The notes below the pieces were generated by a model. The model was not told where the DNA came from. It did not search any database and saw only the letters and a program-made list of their open reading frames with translations. Below are positions 35,019-44,447 of a stretch of 64,000 bases of DNA, in pieces (position 1 is the stretch's first letter; each line of letters starts with the position of its first letter). The position numbers and the translations under genes are program-made. Source of the stretch: Fodinibius sp. Rm-B-1B1-1 (GTDB lineage Bacteria > Bacteroidota > Rhodothermia > Balneolales > Balneolaceae); NCBI RefSeq assembly GCF_038594945.1, contig NZ_JBCFYD010000002.1, positions 186,001 through 250,000 of the forward strand. The letters run 5' to 3'.

Positions 35019-36092
35019 ATGGCTTTTATAAAACTATATCGCGATAAGTTACGTCATAATTACGATTTTCTTGATAAGCTTTTCAAAGATAACGGTATCA
35101 AGTGGGGTATTACCACCAAGCTGTTGTGTGGACATGAAGAATATTTAAAAGAGGTGGCCGATTTGGGGATTGGGGATATGCTCGATTCTCGTATCAGCAA
35201 TCTTAAAAAGATAAAGGAGATTGACTCTGATACGCTTACTACCTACATCAAGCCACCACCCAAAGATATTATTGAGTCGGTGGTTAAGTATGCCGATATC
35301 AGCTTGAATACCGAACTTCCCACCTTGCACGCCCTTTCTGAAGAAGCTCAGCGCCAGGATAAGGTGCACAAGGTTATTATTATGATTGAACTGGGAGATC
35401 TGCGCGAAGGGGTAATTCGCGAAAATCTGATCGACTTTTATGAAAAGGTATTTAAGCTCGAAAATATTGAGGTTATCGGCATCGGGGCTAATCTCAACTG
35501 TATGCATGGGGTAATGCCGGATGAGGATAAGCTTATTCAGCTTTCTCTTTACAAGCAGATTATTGAGCTCCGTTTTGATAAAAAAATTCCTTTGGTTTCG
35601 GGAGGTACTACAGTGACCATCCCATTGCTTTTACGCAACCAGCTGCCCAGTGGCATTAATCATTTCCGAGTAGGAGAAGCTCTTTTCTTTGGTAAAAACC
35701 TATTTACCGATGGCACCATTGAGGGCATGCACAATGATGTGCTCGAATTGTATCCGCAAATTATTGAAATTGCTGAAAAGCCCAAGGTTCCCAGCGGTGA
35801 GCTCGGAATGAATCCACAGGGAGAAGTTGTCGATATTGATGAAGATGATTACGGTGAAACATCGTACCGGGCTATTTTGGATATTGGTTACCTTGATATT
35901 AATCCAGATCACCTAATTAGTGAAGAAGACGGAATTGAGATTGCCGACGCCAGCTCTGATATGCTTATCCTGGATGTCGGGGATAATAAAGCCGGCTACG
36001 AGGTGGGTGACTTTATTCGGTTCCGGATGAAATATATGGGAGCACTTGGAATTATGAATTCCGATTATATTGACAAGGTTGTAGAAGAATAG
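35019..36092 (+). CDS. alanine/ornithine racemase family PLP enzyme (Orr-like)
   Basis: A 357-residue fold-type III PLP protein. The N-terminal barrel has the PLP lysine Lys34 in GITTKLLCGH, and later IELGDLREGV, GIGANLNCMHG, PLVSGGTTVTIPLL and FRVGEALFFGK mark the family known from ornithine racemase (Orr) of Clostridium sticklandii. This group converts L-ornithine, and sometimes lysine or other amino acids, to the D-form. The C-terminal beta domain is smaller than in Alr. It is third in the symporter-GNAT-racemase operon. With rocD and lysine transaminase nearby, ornithine or lysine is a likely substrate, which is inference. Confidence 0.83.
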   Translation: MAFIKLYRDKLRHNYDFLDKLFKDNGIKWGITTKLLCGHEEYLKEVADLGIGDMLDSRISNLKKIKEIDSDTLTTYIKPPPKDIIESVVKYADISLNTELPTLHALSEEAQRQDKVHKVIIMIELGDLREGVIRENLIDFYEKVFKLENIEVIGIGANLNCMHGVMPDEDKLIQLSLYKQIIELRFDKKIPLVSGGTTVTIPLLLRNQLPSGINHFRVGEALFFGKNLFTDGTIEGMHNDVLELYPQIIEIAEKPKVPSGELGMNPQGEVVDIDEDDYGETSYRAILDIGYLDINPDHLISEEDGIEIADASSDMLILDVGDNKAGYEVGDFIRFRMKYMGALGIMNSDYIDKVVEE

Positions 36093-36117
36093 TAAAGGAA
36101 ACTGATATATATAATAT

Positions 36118-36148
36118 GGCGTCGTAGTTCCTCTACGGCGCCTTTTTT
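36118..36148 (+). terminator. terminator after the racemase operon
   Basis: GGCGTCGTAG pairs with CTACGGCGCC (one wobble) around a short loop, then six T. Confidence 0.9.
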
Positions 36149-36177
36149 ATTTAATAGAGGGTTTAGGCAAGACCGAT

Positions 36178-36277
36178 GTGTCATCCTGAATTTATTTCAG
36201 GGTCTGGAACAAAAGTGGGGGTAGAAGCTTATGATGAACGGTTAACTATAGGTGCTGAAACAGGTTCAGCATGGCAT
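36178..36277. repeat. inverted pair of REP-like hairpins
   Basis: Two hairpins of the same family as those at 58-85 and 475-502 face each other 43 bp apart (36178-36209 and 36253-36277). The stems show compensatory change: CCTGAA/TTTCAGG in the first and GCTGAA/TTCAGC in the second. No gene lies between them. Confidence 0.75.
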
Positions 36278-36554
36278 TAGGTAGTCTATCAAAGTCCTAT
36301 AATTATAGGTTATAAGGGAGTTCAATAACCGATAAATTAAGTGCATCAAAGTTTTCTCCTTTCAAAGGGGAGATGTAAGAGAGCTGCTTCTTAATTTTAG
36401 TAGAGGTTTATAATTATTTTTAGAGATTCGTATTACGTTATCATTAATTTTGCTTGTCGAGGGTAGCGGGAGTTGTACTCTCGAAACAAGAAGTGTTATT
36501 TTCTCATATCATAGATTTATTAATAGGTGTGATAACACTACTTAAATATAGACC
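36278..36554. other. intergenic stretch before the M23 gene
   Basis: No open frame. It holds GGGAGTTGTACTC followed by TCGAA (about 36468-36485), a phrase repeated with small changes near 57317-57340, and a GTGTTAT/ATAACAC dyad close to the M23 start. Confidence 0.5.
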
Positions 36555-37151
36555 ATGAAAGAGCTTGCCGATTATGATTTTGCCAAAGTGATGGATTACC
36601 CGGATCGCAGGGACAAACTGTATGTGTTTGATTTTTCGGAAGGATATGACGCCGATTTTATTGAGACTAAGGATTGGGGCATTGGTAAATACAATGAACA
36701 GCGTTCCAACATGTACTTAGCTTCTCAGTATAATAATGAGCGTAACGTCCACATGGGGATTGATATCTGGACGGAAGCGGGAAATCCGGTCTATTCATTT
36801 TGGGATGGCAAAGTAGCCTACATGCAAGATAACGATCAGGCGGGGGATTATGGCCCCACTATTGTTATCGAGTATCAGTTAAAAGATCAGGTATTGTACA
36901 CTTTGTATGGACACCTCGCAAGGGAAGCACTGGATAGAGTAACGATTGGCCAGAAAGTGAAAAAGGCGCAACAGATTGCTACGCTTGGTGCCTCGGAAGT
37001 TAATGGGGGATGGGTACCGCATCTTCATTTCCAGTTATCAGTCGAAGATCCGGGAGAGGCCGATATGCCGGGCGTGGTAGCACCTGCTAACAGAGAAAAA
37101 GCCCTGGAAAAATATCCTGACCCCCGGCTGGTGATGGGCAATTTGTATTAG
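36555..37151 (+). CDS. M23-family (LytM-like) metallopeptidase without signal peptide
   Basis: A 198-residue protein with the complete LytM active-site set: His66 and Asp70 in NVHMGIDIW, His120 in LYGHLA, and His156/His158 in PHLHF. Such enzymes cut glycine or stem-peptide bonds in peptidoglycan with a zinc ion. Oddly, the N-terminus (MKELADYDFAKVMDYPDRRD) is charged and has no signal peptide or membrane helix, and no upstream in-frame start supplies one. So it may act in the cytoplasm on recycled fragments or small peptides, or leave the cell by another route. The M20 amidohydrolase and alanine-racemase-family genes downstream fit a cell-wall peptide or D-amino-acid theme. Confidence 0.85.
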   Translation: MKELADYDFAKVMDYPDRRDKLYVFDFSEGYDADFIETKDWGIGKYNEQRSNMYLASQYNNERNVHMGIDIWTEAGNPVYSFWDGKVAYMQDNDQAGDYGPTIVIEYQLKDQVLYTLYGHLAREALDRVTIGQKVKKAQQIATLGASEVNGGWVPHLHFQLSVEDPGEADMPGVVAPANREKALEKYPDPRLVMGNLY

Positions 37152-37226
37152 TTGAAGGTTATAGGTTGAAGGTTATAGGTTGAAGGTTGTAGGTAACTTC
37201 TAACATTTCAACATGGAGCTTTCAAC
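37151..37226. repeat. three 14-bp direct repeats with partial inverted copy
   Basis: GTTGAAGGTTATAG at 37151-37164 and 37165-37178, with a third copy differing by one base at 37179-37192. A run of TTTCAAC phrases ending at 37226 is the inverse of GTTGAA and could pair back. It belongs to the same repeat family as 21987-22038. Confidence 0.85.
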
Positions 37227-37302
37227 AAATTTGAGTTAGCAATTTTGCAGTAAAATCCACTACTTGTGCCTTGCACAAATTGTGATTTAGATATTACCCG
37301 GT

Positions 37303-38466
37303 ATGCCCTTCAATATCGAAAATGACTTGCTATTACAACTTAGAGAATTACGTCAGAAACTACATTCCATGGCAGAAGTATCGGGCAAGGAACACCAGAC
37401 AGCAGAGGAAATTACTGCCTTTTTGAAGAAGGCCAATCCCGATAATATACAAACAGGTATTGGGGGCACCGGAATATTGGCAACGTATAAAGGAGAAAAT
37501 GAGGGGCCGTACCTGCTAATACGTTGCGAGCTGGATGGCTTACCCATTGCCGATAATATTGAGACCGAATACCAGTCTAAAACAGAAGGGATAGGCCATA
37601 AATGTGGGCACGACGGACACATGGCAATAGTTTGTGGAGTGGCTAAGCTATTGGAAAATAAGCGTCCCGAGTCTGGTACTGTCTCTCTTCTTTTTCAGCC
37701 GGCCGAAGAAACAGGAGAAGGAGCCCAGAGCGTTATTGATGACTCTGATTTTGATACGGGATTATTTGATTACTGCTTTGCACTCCATAATCTGCCGGGC
37801 TATCAAAAGCATCAAATCATCGTAAAAGAAGATACCTTTGCTGCCGCATCAGTGGGAATGAAAGTTTTATTTAAAGGAGCAACGGCCCATGCAGCCCATC
37901 CCGAAGAGGGAAACAGTCCGGCCTTGGCAGTAGCTCAAACCATACAAGCCTTTTCGGCTATTCCTCAGTTTTATGTGCCATTAGAAGAGGCAGCAAAAGT
38001 GACAGTGATACATGCCAATGTGGGCGAAGAGGCATTTGGTACATCGCCCGGGGAAGGAGGGGTAATGGCTACGCTGCGAACCTATGATGATGCACTACTG
38101 GAAAAGCTGAAGAATAAATGTATTAAAATAGTAGAAGGATATGCCCAGACGCATAATCTGAATTTCGAAATCGAATGGGTAGAGCCTTTTGCTGCTACGG
38201 TAAATAGTCCCGAGGCCACCAAAATTGTATCATCCTCTGTGGAGCAGTTAGGGATTGATAGACATCAAAAAAAGAAGCCATTTAGCTGGTCAGAAGATTT
38301 TGGACATTTTACACAACAGATCAATGGGGCTATGTTTGGATTAGGTGCCGGGATCGAACAACCTGCACTACATGCCGAAAGTTATGACTTTCCCGATGAT
38401 ATTTTGAAGACCGGAATTTCGATGTTCATGCAAATAATTAATGAAGTAACAAATAGAAATGAGTGA
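37303..38466 (+). CDS. M20-family amidohydrolase
   Basis: A 387-residue metal-dependent amidohydrolase of the peptidase M20D type (hippurate hydrolase, N-acyl-amino-acid deacylase or IAA-amino-acid hydrolase relatives). Metal and catalytic motifs are CGHDGHM (about 105-111), FQPAEETGEGA (about 131-141) and ALHNLPG, with a late LGAGIEQPALHAESYDF segment supplying the last ligand His. It cleaves an N-acyl or peptide-like amide; the substrate is unknown. Its end overlaps the start of the racemase gene by 8 bp. The coupling suggests that it releases an amino acid that is then racemised, for example from an N-acyl-D-amino acid or a cell-wall dipeptide. Confidence 0.87.
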   Translation: MPFNIENDLLLQLRELRQKLHSMAEVSGKEHQTAEEITAFLKKANPDNIQTGIGGTGILATYKGENEGPYLLIRCELDGLPIADNIETEYQSKTEGIGHKCGHDGHMAIVCGVAKLLENKRPESGTVSLLFQPAEETGEGAQSVIDDSDFDTGLFDYCFALHNLPGYQKHQIIVKEDTFAAASVGMKVLFKGATAHAAHPEEGNSPALAVAQTIQAFSAIPQFYVPLEEAAKVTVIHANVGEEAFGTSPGEGGVMATLRTYDDALLEKLKNKCIKIVEGYAQTHNLNFEIEWVEPFAATVNSPEATKIVSSSVEQLGIDRHQKKKPFSWSEDFGHFTQQINGAMFGLGAGIEQPALHAESYDFPDDILKTGISMFMQIINEVTNRNE

Positions 38467-39631
38467 AGAGTTATATCCCTCAAGAATTGAACTGAGTAAA
38501 TCAGCTTTTAAAAAAAATATCTCTTTCCTGAAAGATTACATTGGTAAAGATGTGATATTCAGTTCGGTCATTAAGGGCAATGCTTATGGCCACGGTATTG
38601 GACATTTTGTGCCTATGGCTGAAGAATGCGGCATTCGTCACTTTTCGGTGTTTAGTTCTGATGAGGCACGACAGGCTGTACGTGCAAGTTCGCATGACGA
38701 TACCCATGTAATGATTATGGGGATGATTAATGAGGGTGCCCTTGGATGGGCCATAGAACGGGATGTTTCATTTTTTGTCTTCGAGTTGGATCGCCTGAAA
38801 TGCGCGGTGAAGGAAGCGAAAAGGATTGGCAAACCGGCGCGTATACATCTTCATCTGGAAACGGGGATGAATCGGTTGGGATTAGAAGAGAGTGAATTTG
38901 AGGAGGCCGTAGAAATCATTAAAGGTAACGATCGTCATTTAAATCTTGATGGTCTCTGTACGCATTTTGCCGGGGCTGAGAGTGTGGGAAATTATGTGCG
39001 CATCCAGGAACAGATTGAACGTTTTGAAGAGTATAGCTCTTGGTTCGAAAGTCAGGGTATAAAAGCTAAAAGTCGGCATACAGCGTGTTCTGCATCGGCT
39101 TTAAACTATCCTGAAACGATTATGGATATGGTTCGTTTCGGTATTGCCCAATACGGCTTTTGGCCGAATCGGGAGACCTATATGAACTTCGTGAAAAAAT
39201 ATCCCGAGATAAATAAAGAGCATAAAGATCCTCTTGAACGGGTACTGAGCTGGAAGAGCCACGTAATGAGTACCAAGAAAGTGCCGGCCGGTGAATTTGT
39301 GGGGTATGGCAATACTTATTTAACCAGTCGCGACGAAATCATTGCATCAGTGCCCATTGGATATTCTCACGGTTTTGGTCGTAATTTGACGAACGTGGGT
39401 ATTGTTCTGATTAACGGCAAACGGGCCCCGGTGGCAGGATTGGTAAATATGAATTTGCTCACGGTGGATGTAACGGATATTCCCGATGTAGAAATTGGAG
39501 ATGAGGTTGTTATTATCGGCAAACAGGGAGAGCAACAGATAACGGTAGCATCATTCAGTGAAATGCGGAATAATCTCAATTACGAGGTGCTTGTTCAGAT
39601 TCCCGCAGGCCTGCCGCGCAGTATTGTGTGA
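38459..39631 (+). CDS. alr: alanine racemase family protein
   Basis: A 390-residue fold-type III racemase. The PLP lysine is Lys39 in IKGNAYGHG, and the MVRFGIAQYG and IGYSHGFGR segments hold the Arg and Tyr positions of Alr. Differences from typical alanine racemases are visible: the GYADG motif reads GYSHG, and the usual xMD motif near the substrate site reads VNMNLL. Such changes may alter substrate range, so an amino-acid racemase other than for alanine is possible. The start ATG overlaps the end of the M20 gene. No second alr is present in the window, so whether this is the cell-wall alanine racemase is open. Confidence 0.85.
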   Translation: MSEELYPSRIELSKSAFKKNISFLKDYIGKDVIFSSVIKGNAYGHGIGHFVPMAEECGIRHFSVFSSDEARQAVRASSHDDTHVMIMGMINEGALGWAIERDVSFFVFELDRLKCAVKEAKRIGKPARIHLHLETGMNRLGLEESEFEEAVEIIKGNDRHLNLDGLCTHFAGAESVGNYVRIQEQIERFEEYSSWFESQGIKAKSRHTACSASALNYPETIMDMVRFGIAQYGFWPNRETYMNFVKKYPEINKEHKDPLERVLSWKSHVMSTKKVPAGEFVGYGNTYLTSRDEIIASVPIGYSHGFGRNLTNVGIVLINGKRAPVAGLVNMNLLTVDVTDIPDVEIGDEVVIIGKQGEQQITVASFSEMRNNLNYEVLVQIPAGLPRSIV

Positions 39632-40144
39632 GGAGTGATTGGGGTTAGTTGAAAAGCTATCAGTTTTGTTACTGTCAAGGCTTTAATTTATCCACTGTCT
39701 GGCATACCCAACCAATAACTGAATGTGCCATAGGACGGGGGATCTATCGGACGACAAGCCCAGCTTTTCGATGGATACGTAATCCTAAATTAGGCTGAAG
39801 AAATGTAAACGCTTTTTTTCATCTCGTTAACAGCTTAAGGGATTAACTGTCAAGCGGAGAGGGGAAAACCCTACAATAAGTGAAAATCTCGAGCTTATCT
39901 TTTCTATAGTGATGTTCAATTACTATTAGCTTCATAACAATGGTAAGAGTAAGAGAACAAGTGGTTTAGCATTAAAAAAGTATAAGGGCTTTTAAAAAGA
40001 AATTAAGATGAGCTGTGTAATGATATCCACAGTTTATGTTAATACAATTAACAATAAATAGCATTGCTCTTCTGCCAGTTCAAAGCTGACATATCTAAAG
40101 TAGGCTATTTATAAATCAACAGCTAACAGCAAACGGTCAAAACT
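39632..40144. other. 513-bp leader region upstream of susC1
   Basis: No gene. It includes a G-rich block followed by ACAAGCCCAGCT (about 39733-39770) that loosely resembles the CCAGGGCT elements before susC3 and susC4, and a CCTAAATTAGG palindrome (39784-39794). The susC1 start follows an A-rich segment with no Shine-Dalgarno site. Confidence 0.4.
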
Positions 40145-43024
40145 ATGTTCAAAAAGTTACTTTCGTTGGGGGTGCTATGTGTGCTTGCAAATCTCGCATA
40201 TGCACAGTCAACAATTACAGGTACGGTTATTGATTCAGAAACAGAAGAATCTTTGCCGGGAGCTAATATTCTAATACAGGAACTTGAAAGAGGGGCTGCT
40301 ACAAATGCCTCAGGAGAGTATGAAATCACCAATGTAGAATTTGGTACATACACTTTTAGAGTGACCTTTATAGGATATAGAACAGTAACCAGAGAGGTTG
40401 AAATTAATAATGAAAATCAGACGGTTAATTTCGAGCTACAGTCGGATCTGCAAAACTTAGAAGAAGTGGTCGTTTCAGGTATTGCTTCTGAAACATCCAG
40501 ATCTGTTACGCAAATTTCAGTTGCAAAGGTTAATGCCGAGGAGCTACAGGTATCAAACTCTTATACTGGTATAAGTGAGCTTTTACAAGGTAAAGCGGCA
40601 GGCGTAAATATATCGGCAGCATCCGGTAACCCCGGTGGTGGAATTCGTTTTCAAGTACGTTCCGGAGGTGGCCTTGGAGGAGATGGGCAGCCTATCATTT
40701 ATATTGATGGAACGCGTGTTGATAACAGCGAAATCGAAGGTTTTGGAGTAGGTGGACAGGGTATAGGTGCGTTGTCTGATCTAAATCCGGATGATATTGC
40801 TTCGGTAGAAATACTTAAAGGTCCTGCTGCTGCTGCACTTTATGGAACGAGTGGTTCAAGTGGAGTCGTGCTTATTGAAACGAAGAGTGGGCGTGGTGTA
40901 AGTGGCGGAGCTGTGCAAGTAGATTTTAAGTCTACTTATGGAATAAACACTAAACAGCAAGAATACTCAGAGGATGAAATTTATAGTGCTGAAGAAGCAA
41001 ACGAAACTATAGAGAGTAATCCCTATTATAATAACTCAATTACGGTTAGCGGAGGAACGGAAACCATTAGGTATTTGACTGGTTTAACCCAACGCTATGA
41101 AGAGGGGCTTGGGCCAAAAAATACGTTGGATCGACAATCATTCCGCGGGAATTTTGAAGCGTTTCCAAATGATAACTTTACGGTTTCAGCAAATACCTCA
41201 TTTACGTTGAATGAAATTAGCAGGCCTCAAGCTGACAACAATATATTTGGCTATTTAGGTAACTTGATTCTTGCCCCAGGCGGAACTACTTATAATTTCA
41301 CTGCTCGCGAAGCTATTGACGCCATAGATGATAACAACAAGACTAACAGATTTGTCGGTAGTTTATCGGCAACCTGGACGCCGGTTGAGAACTTAGACAT
41401 ATCGGGTTCGTTTGGTTATGATGGTGCTAACTTACGTCAAAGCCAATTTTTTAGCCCTGACTTTGGTTATGCCGGTATCATAAATGGAGAACGTGCAATA
41501 TTTATGAGAGAAAATAAAAACTTCACTTATGATTTAAATGCATCATATAATTATAACATTGGTGAAGATGTAAGTATCACTTCAATTGTTGGTACTCAGA
41601 TTTTCAATAGAAGGTTAAATACTACTTTTGTACAAAAAGATGATTTCCCCTCAAGTGCGATAAGAAATGTAGCATCGGGGGCTGTATTAATTGATGCTGA
41701 TGAAACTTTTTTGCACACTCGTGAGGCAGGTGTTTTCACTCAGCATGACTTTTCATATGATGACACCTATTACCTGTCACTTGGTGGTCGGTTTGATTTC
41801 GCGAGCTCCGTTGGTGATGAAGCTCCAACGATTTTCTATCCCCAGGCTCGTGCTTCTGTACGCTTAGAACAGTTTGATTTCTTGCCGGAATCTATTGATC
41901 TGTTTAAGGTTCGTGCTGCGTACGGTGAAACCGGACAGTTACCAGGTATTTTCGATGGAACCACATTACTGTTTGGAGCAGCAGCCTATGGCGTAGGACG
42001 AGGCGTGATAATCGAAGAGGTTGGAAACCCCGATATCGAGCCCGAACGAATTAAGGAACTCTCCACAGGTATTGATGTCGATTTTCTGGGAAGTTACGGT
42101 ATTGGCGTTACCTACTACAATCAGTGGGCACGGCAATCCATTATCGGTTTTGAGGAATCGCCTTCAACAGGCCTAACCTTTGATGATCCGCCATTTAATG
42201 TAGGAGGCGTTGACAGCTGGGGTGTTGAAGTCGGATTAACGGGTACGCCATTCCGATCTCGAAACTACCAGTTTGATTTTAACCTGCAGTGGAGCTATCA
42301 GGAAAATGAGGTGGTAGATCTCGGTGGAGCACAACCTATCTTTGACGGTTTCGATGTTAATGTTATTGATGAGGGGCTTCCCAAATCTGCATTTTATGTG
42401 CTGGATGTGGATGGAGCTCTGCGAGATGATGACGGCAATATTGTACTCGGATCTGATGGGTTACCTGCCGTAAACTTGAGTGAAGATCGAGTGTTTAAAG
42501 GACAACCGTATCCCGAGCAGAATGGATCACTTTCGCTAACATTCCGATTCCTGCGCAATTTCGAGCTCTATCAAAACTGGGATTTTGCTACAGGCTTAGA
42601 TGTCTATAACAATACGCGTATTTTCATGATATTGTTTGGAAATGATGTAAAATACGATGAAAAAGTTGAGGCCTTTTCTAATGCAAGCCCGGGTAGTGAT
42701 GAATACCGCCGTCTGGCCGATGAGTTGGCAAATCTGAATCCAAACTATGACGGGAACTTTATTGAGGATGCTTCGTATCTCAAGCTTCGTGAATTAAGCT
42801 TTTCGTATAACTTTAATACCCTTATTCAGAATAGCCCACTTGTCAATACCATCCGAAATTTAAGACTTTCTGTGTCGGGCCGGAATCTGCTGACCTTTAC
42901 CGATTACAGCGGAATTGATCCCGAAGTTAATTTCACAGGGGCCAGAAGCTTAACCAGGGGTGCAGATTTCTTGACGCTGCAGACTCCTCGCGTATTCTCG
43001 GCAACACTCAATATTGGTTTTTAA
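40145..43024 (+). CDS. SusC/RagA TonB-linked outer membrane protein (pair 1)
   Basis: A 959-residue TonB-dependent transporter. A signal peptide of about 20 residues precedes a carboxypeptidase-like regulatory domain (ITGTVIDSETEESLPGANILIQ onward, to about 105). The plug follows at about 120-250, with GKAAGVNISAASGNPGGGIRFQVR, PIIYIDGTRVDN and VEILKGPAAAALYGTSGSSGVVLIETKSG. A beta-barrel ends in the terminal aromatic ATLNIGF. It is the shortest of the four SusC proteins here, near the lower end for the family. It imports a large substrate with the lipoprotein encoded 28 bp downstream. Its substrate is unknown, and no CAZyme or peptidase gene lies beside the pair. Confidence 0.93.
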   Translation: MFKKLLSLGVLCVLANLAYAQSTITGTVIDSETEESLPGANILIQELERGAATNASGEYEITNVEFGTYTFRVTFIGYRTVTREVEINNENQTVNFELQSDLQNLEEVVVSGIASETSRSVTQISVAKVNAEELQVSNSYTGISELLQGKAAGVNISAASGNPGGGIRFQVRSGGGLGGDGQPIIYIDGTRVDNSEIEGFGVGGQGIGALSDLNPDDIASVEILKGPAAAALYGTSGSSGVVLIETKSGRGVSGGAVQVDFKSTYGINTKQQEYSEDEIYSAEEANETIESNPYYNNSITVSGGTETIRYLTGLTQRYEEGLGPKNTLDRQSFRGNFEAFPNDNFTVSANTSFTLNEISRPQADNNIFGYLGNLILAPGGTTYNFTAREAIDAIDDNNKTNRFVGSLSATWTPVENLDISGSFGYDGANLRQSQFFSPDFGYAGIINGERAIFMRENKNFTYDLNASYNYNIGEDVSITSIVGTQIFNRRLNTTFVQKDDFPSSAIRNVASGAVLIDADETFLHTREAGVFTQHDFSYDDTYYLSLGGRFDFASSVGDEAPTIFYPQARASVRLEQFDFLPESIDLFKVRAAYGETGQLPGIFDGTTLLFGAAAYGVGRGVIIEEVGNPDIEPERIKELSTGIDVDFLGSYGIGVTYYNQWARQSIIGFEESPSTGLTFDDPPFNVGGVDSWGVEVGLTGTPFRSRNYQFDFNLQWSYQENEVVDLGGAQPIFDGFDVNVIDEGLPKSAFYVLDVDGALRDDDGNIVLGSDGLPAVNLSEDRVFKGQPYPEQNGSLSLTFRFLRNFELYQNWDFATGLDVYNNTRIFMILFGNDVKYDEKVEAFSNASPGSDEYRRLADELANLNPNYDGNFIEDASYLKLRELSFSYNFNTLIQNSPLVNTIRNLRLSVSGRNLLTFTDYSGIDPEVNFTGARSLTRGADFLTLQTPRVFSATLNIGF

Positions 43025-43051
43025 TATCAGATTATTAACGAGGTTAATATT

Positions 43052-44299
43052 ATGAATTATAATAAAATAATACTTTTCGTATTTGTTGCCGGCTTCATTT
43101 CGATTACCGGCTGCGAAAATTTTGTACAAGAAGTTGACGACCCTATTGATGTGGTCAGCTCTGAGCAGCTAAACAGCGAAGACCAGGTATCATTTTTTAT
43201 GAACGGGGTTATCGGACGTTTTGATATCACGCACGATGCTCTAACCGTAATTGCCGGAGGTTTGTCGGATGCCCTGGAATTTGACAGTGATAACGTTCGT
43301 GACGCTACCTTTCCAACATTTCGTGATATCGATAATGGGGATATCCAATTTGACAACAATAGTGTTGACGGACCTTTTAACACGTTGGGGCAGGCGCGGT
43401 TTTTGGCTGATGATTTTCTAAGTCGAGTCGAAGAAATCGATTTCGAGGATGCTGATCTGCGTCAACAAGCCATTTATAATGGCAATTTATATGCCGGGTT
43501 GACTCGTTATATTTATGCGGCCTACTTTGGGCTTGAGCCCGAAAATGGCGGTGGAGTTATTAATAACAGTCCGTTTATTCCTTCTCCTGAAATGTATAAC
43601 AGGACACTGGGATTTTTAGAAACGGCCCTGACGAATGCTCCATCGGACTATGATGCTCGCGTAGTAAACTCCCTGATTGGCAGAATTCATGTTTACCAGG
43701 GTAACTATGGGACGGCATTGAGCTTTCTCGAAAATGGGCTCGAGTCTGGCGATGCTCCTTTCCAATCGATCCATAGTTTGGAGTCGCAAAATGCCTTTTC
43801 AGCCCAGGCTGGGGCAAGCCGAAACCAGTATACGGTAGCATCACGATACAATGACTATATCGAAGCCGATCCTGACGAGGCCAATCGAATTTCGCTGGAA
43901 GTGTTGCCTGAAGATGAGGTTACAGATGCAGGAGTTGAAGCCGGTGTGGTTATTTTCAGGCAAACTAAGTACTTCGAGGACACGAATATCAATATTATGT
44001 CGTGGCAGGAGAACCACCTCATGCTTGCTGAAGTAGAGCTACAGGAAGGTGGGGCAACGGGACAAGCGAACGCCCGTACCTTAATTGATGAAGTTCGTGC
44101 CAGTCATGATATAGATCCGCTACCCTTATCGGTAACGGTGGATATTGATTTGTTACTGGAAGAGCGGGATAAAGAGCTGTATCTGACTGGCAATCGTATG
44201 ATTGATCAACGGCGATATGATAATTGGCATCTGCCTGCAGGAAGCTGGAAGTATTTCCCCATCACCCAAAGTGAAAGAAATAACAACCCAGAATTATAA
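43052..44299 (+). CDS. SusD/RagB-like lipoprotein (pair 1)
   Basis: A 415-residue surface lipoprotein, with the signal ending at Gly20-Cys21 (SITGCENF). The N-terminal domain and TPR-like helices (RIHVYQGNYGTALSFLENGLESG) and the C-terminal ERDKELYLTGNRMIDQRRYDNWHLP segment are typical of RagB/SusD proteins. It caps the SusC1 barrel and captures the substrate. It is smaller than the 500-residue norm. It is co-transcribed with susC1 and followed by a strong terminator. Confidence 0.88.
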   Translation: MNYNKIILFVFVAGFISITGCENFVQEVDDPIDVVSSEQLNSEDQVSFFMNGVIGRFDITHDALTVIAGGLSDALEFDSDNVRDATFPTFRDIDNGDIQFDNNSVDGPFNTLGQARFLADDFLSRVEEIDFEDADLRQQAIYNGNLYAGLTRYIYAAYFGLEPENGGGVINNSPFIPSPEMYNRTLGFLETALTNAPSDYDARVVNSLIGRIHVYQGNYGTALSFLENGLESGDAPFQSIHSLESQNAFSAQAGASRNQYTVASRYNDYIEADPDEANRISLEVLPEDEVTDAGVEAGVVIFRQTKYFEDTNINIMSWQENHLMLAEVELQEGGATGQANARTLIDEVRASHDIDPLPLSVTVDIDLLLEERDKELYLTGNRMIDQRRYDNWHLPAGSWKYFPITQSERNNNPEL

Positions 44300-44326
44300 A
44301 TCAGAACATCAGAAACAGCTGATTTT

Positions 44327-44362
44327 AAGCCGCTCTTTATGTAAATAAGGAGCGGCTTTTTT
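44327..44362 (+). terminator. terminator after the susC1-susD1 pair
   Basis: A perfect 9-bp stem AAGCCGCTC/GAGCGGCTT with a 14-nt loop and a run of T. Confidence 0.92.
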
Positions 44363-44447
44363 GTTAATTTCGATGGGGATAGCATGACAGTTGAAATGGC
44401 GCAGGTTTATAAGTTTTGGCAGGATAAAGGTTTCTAAAAAATAAAAA

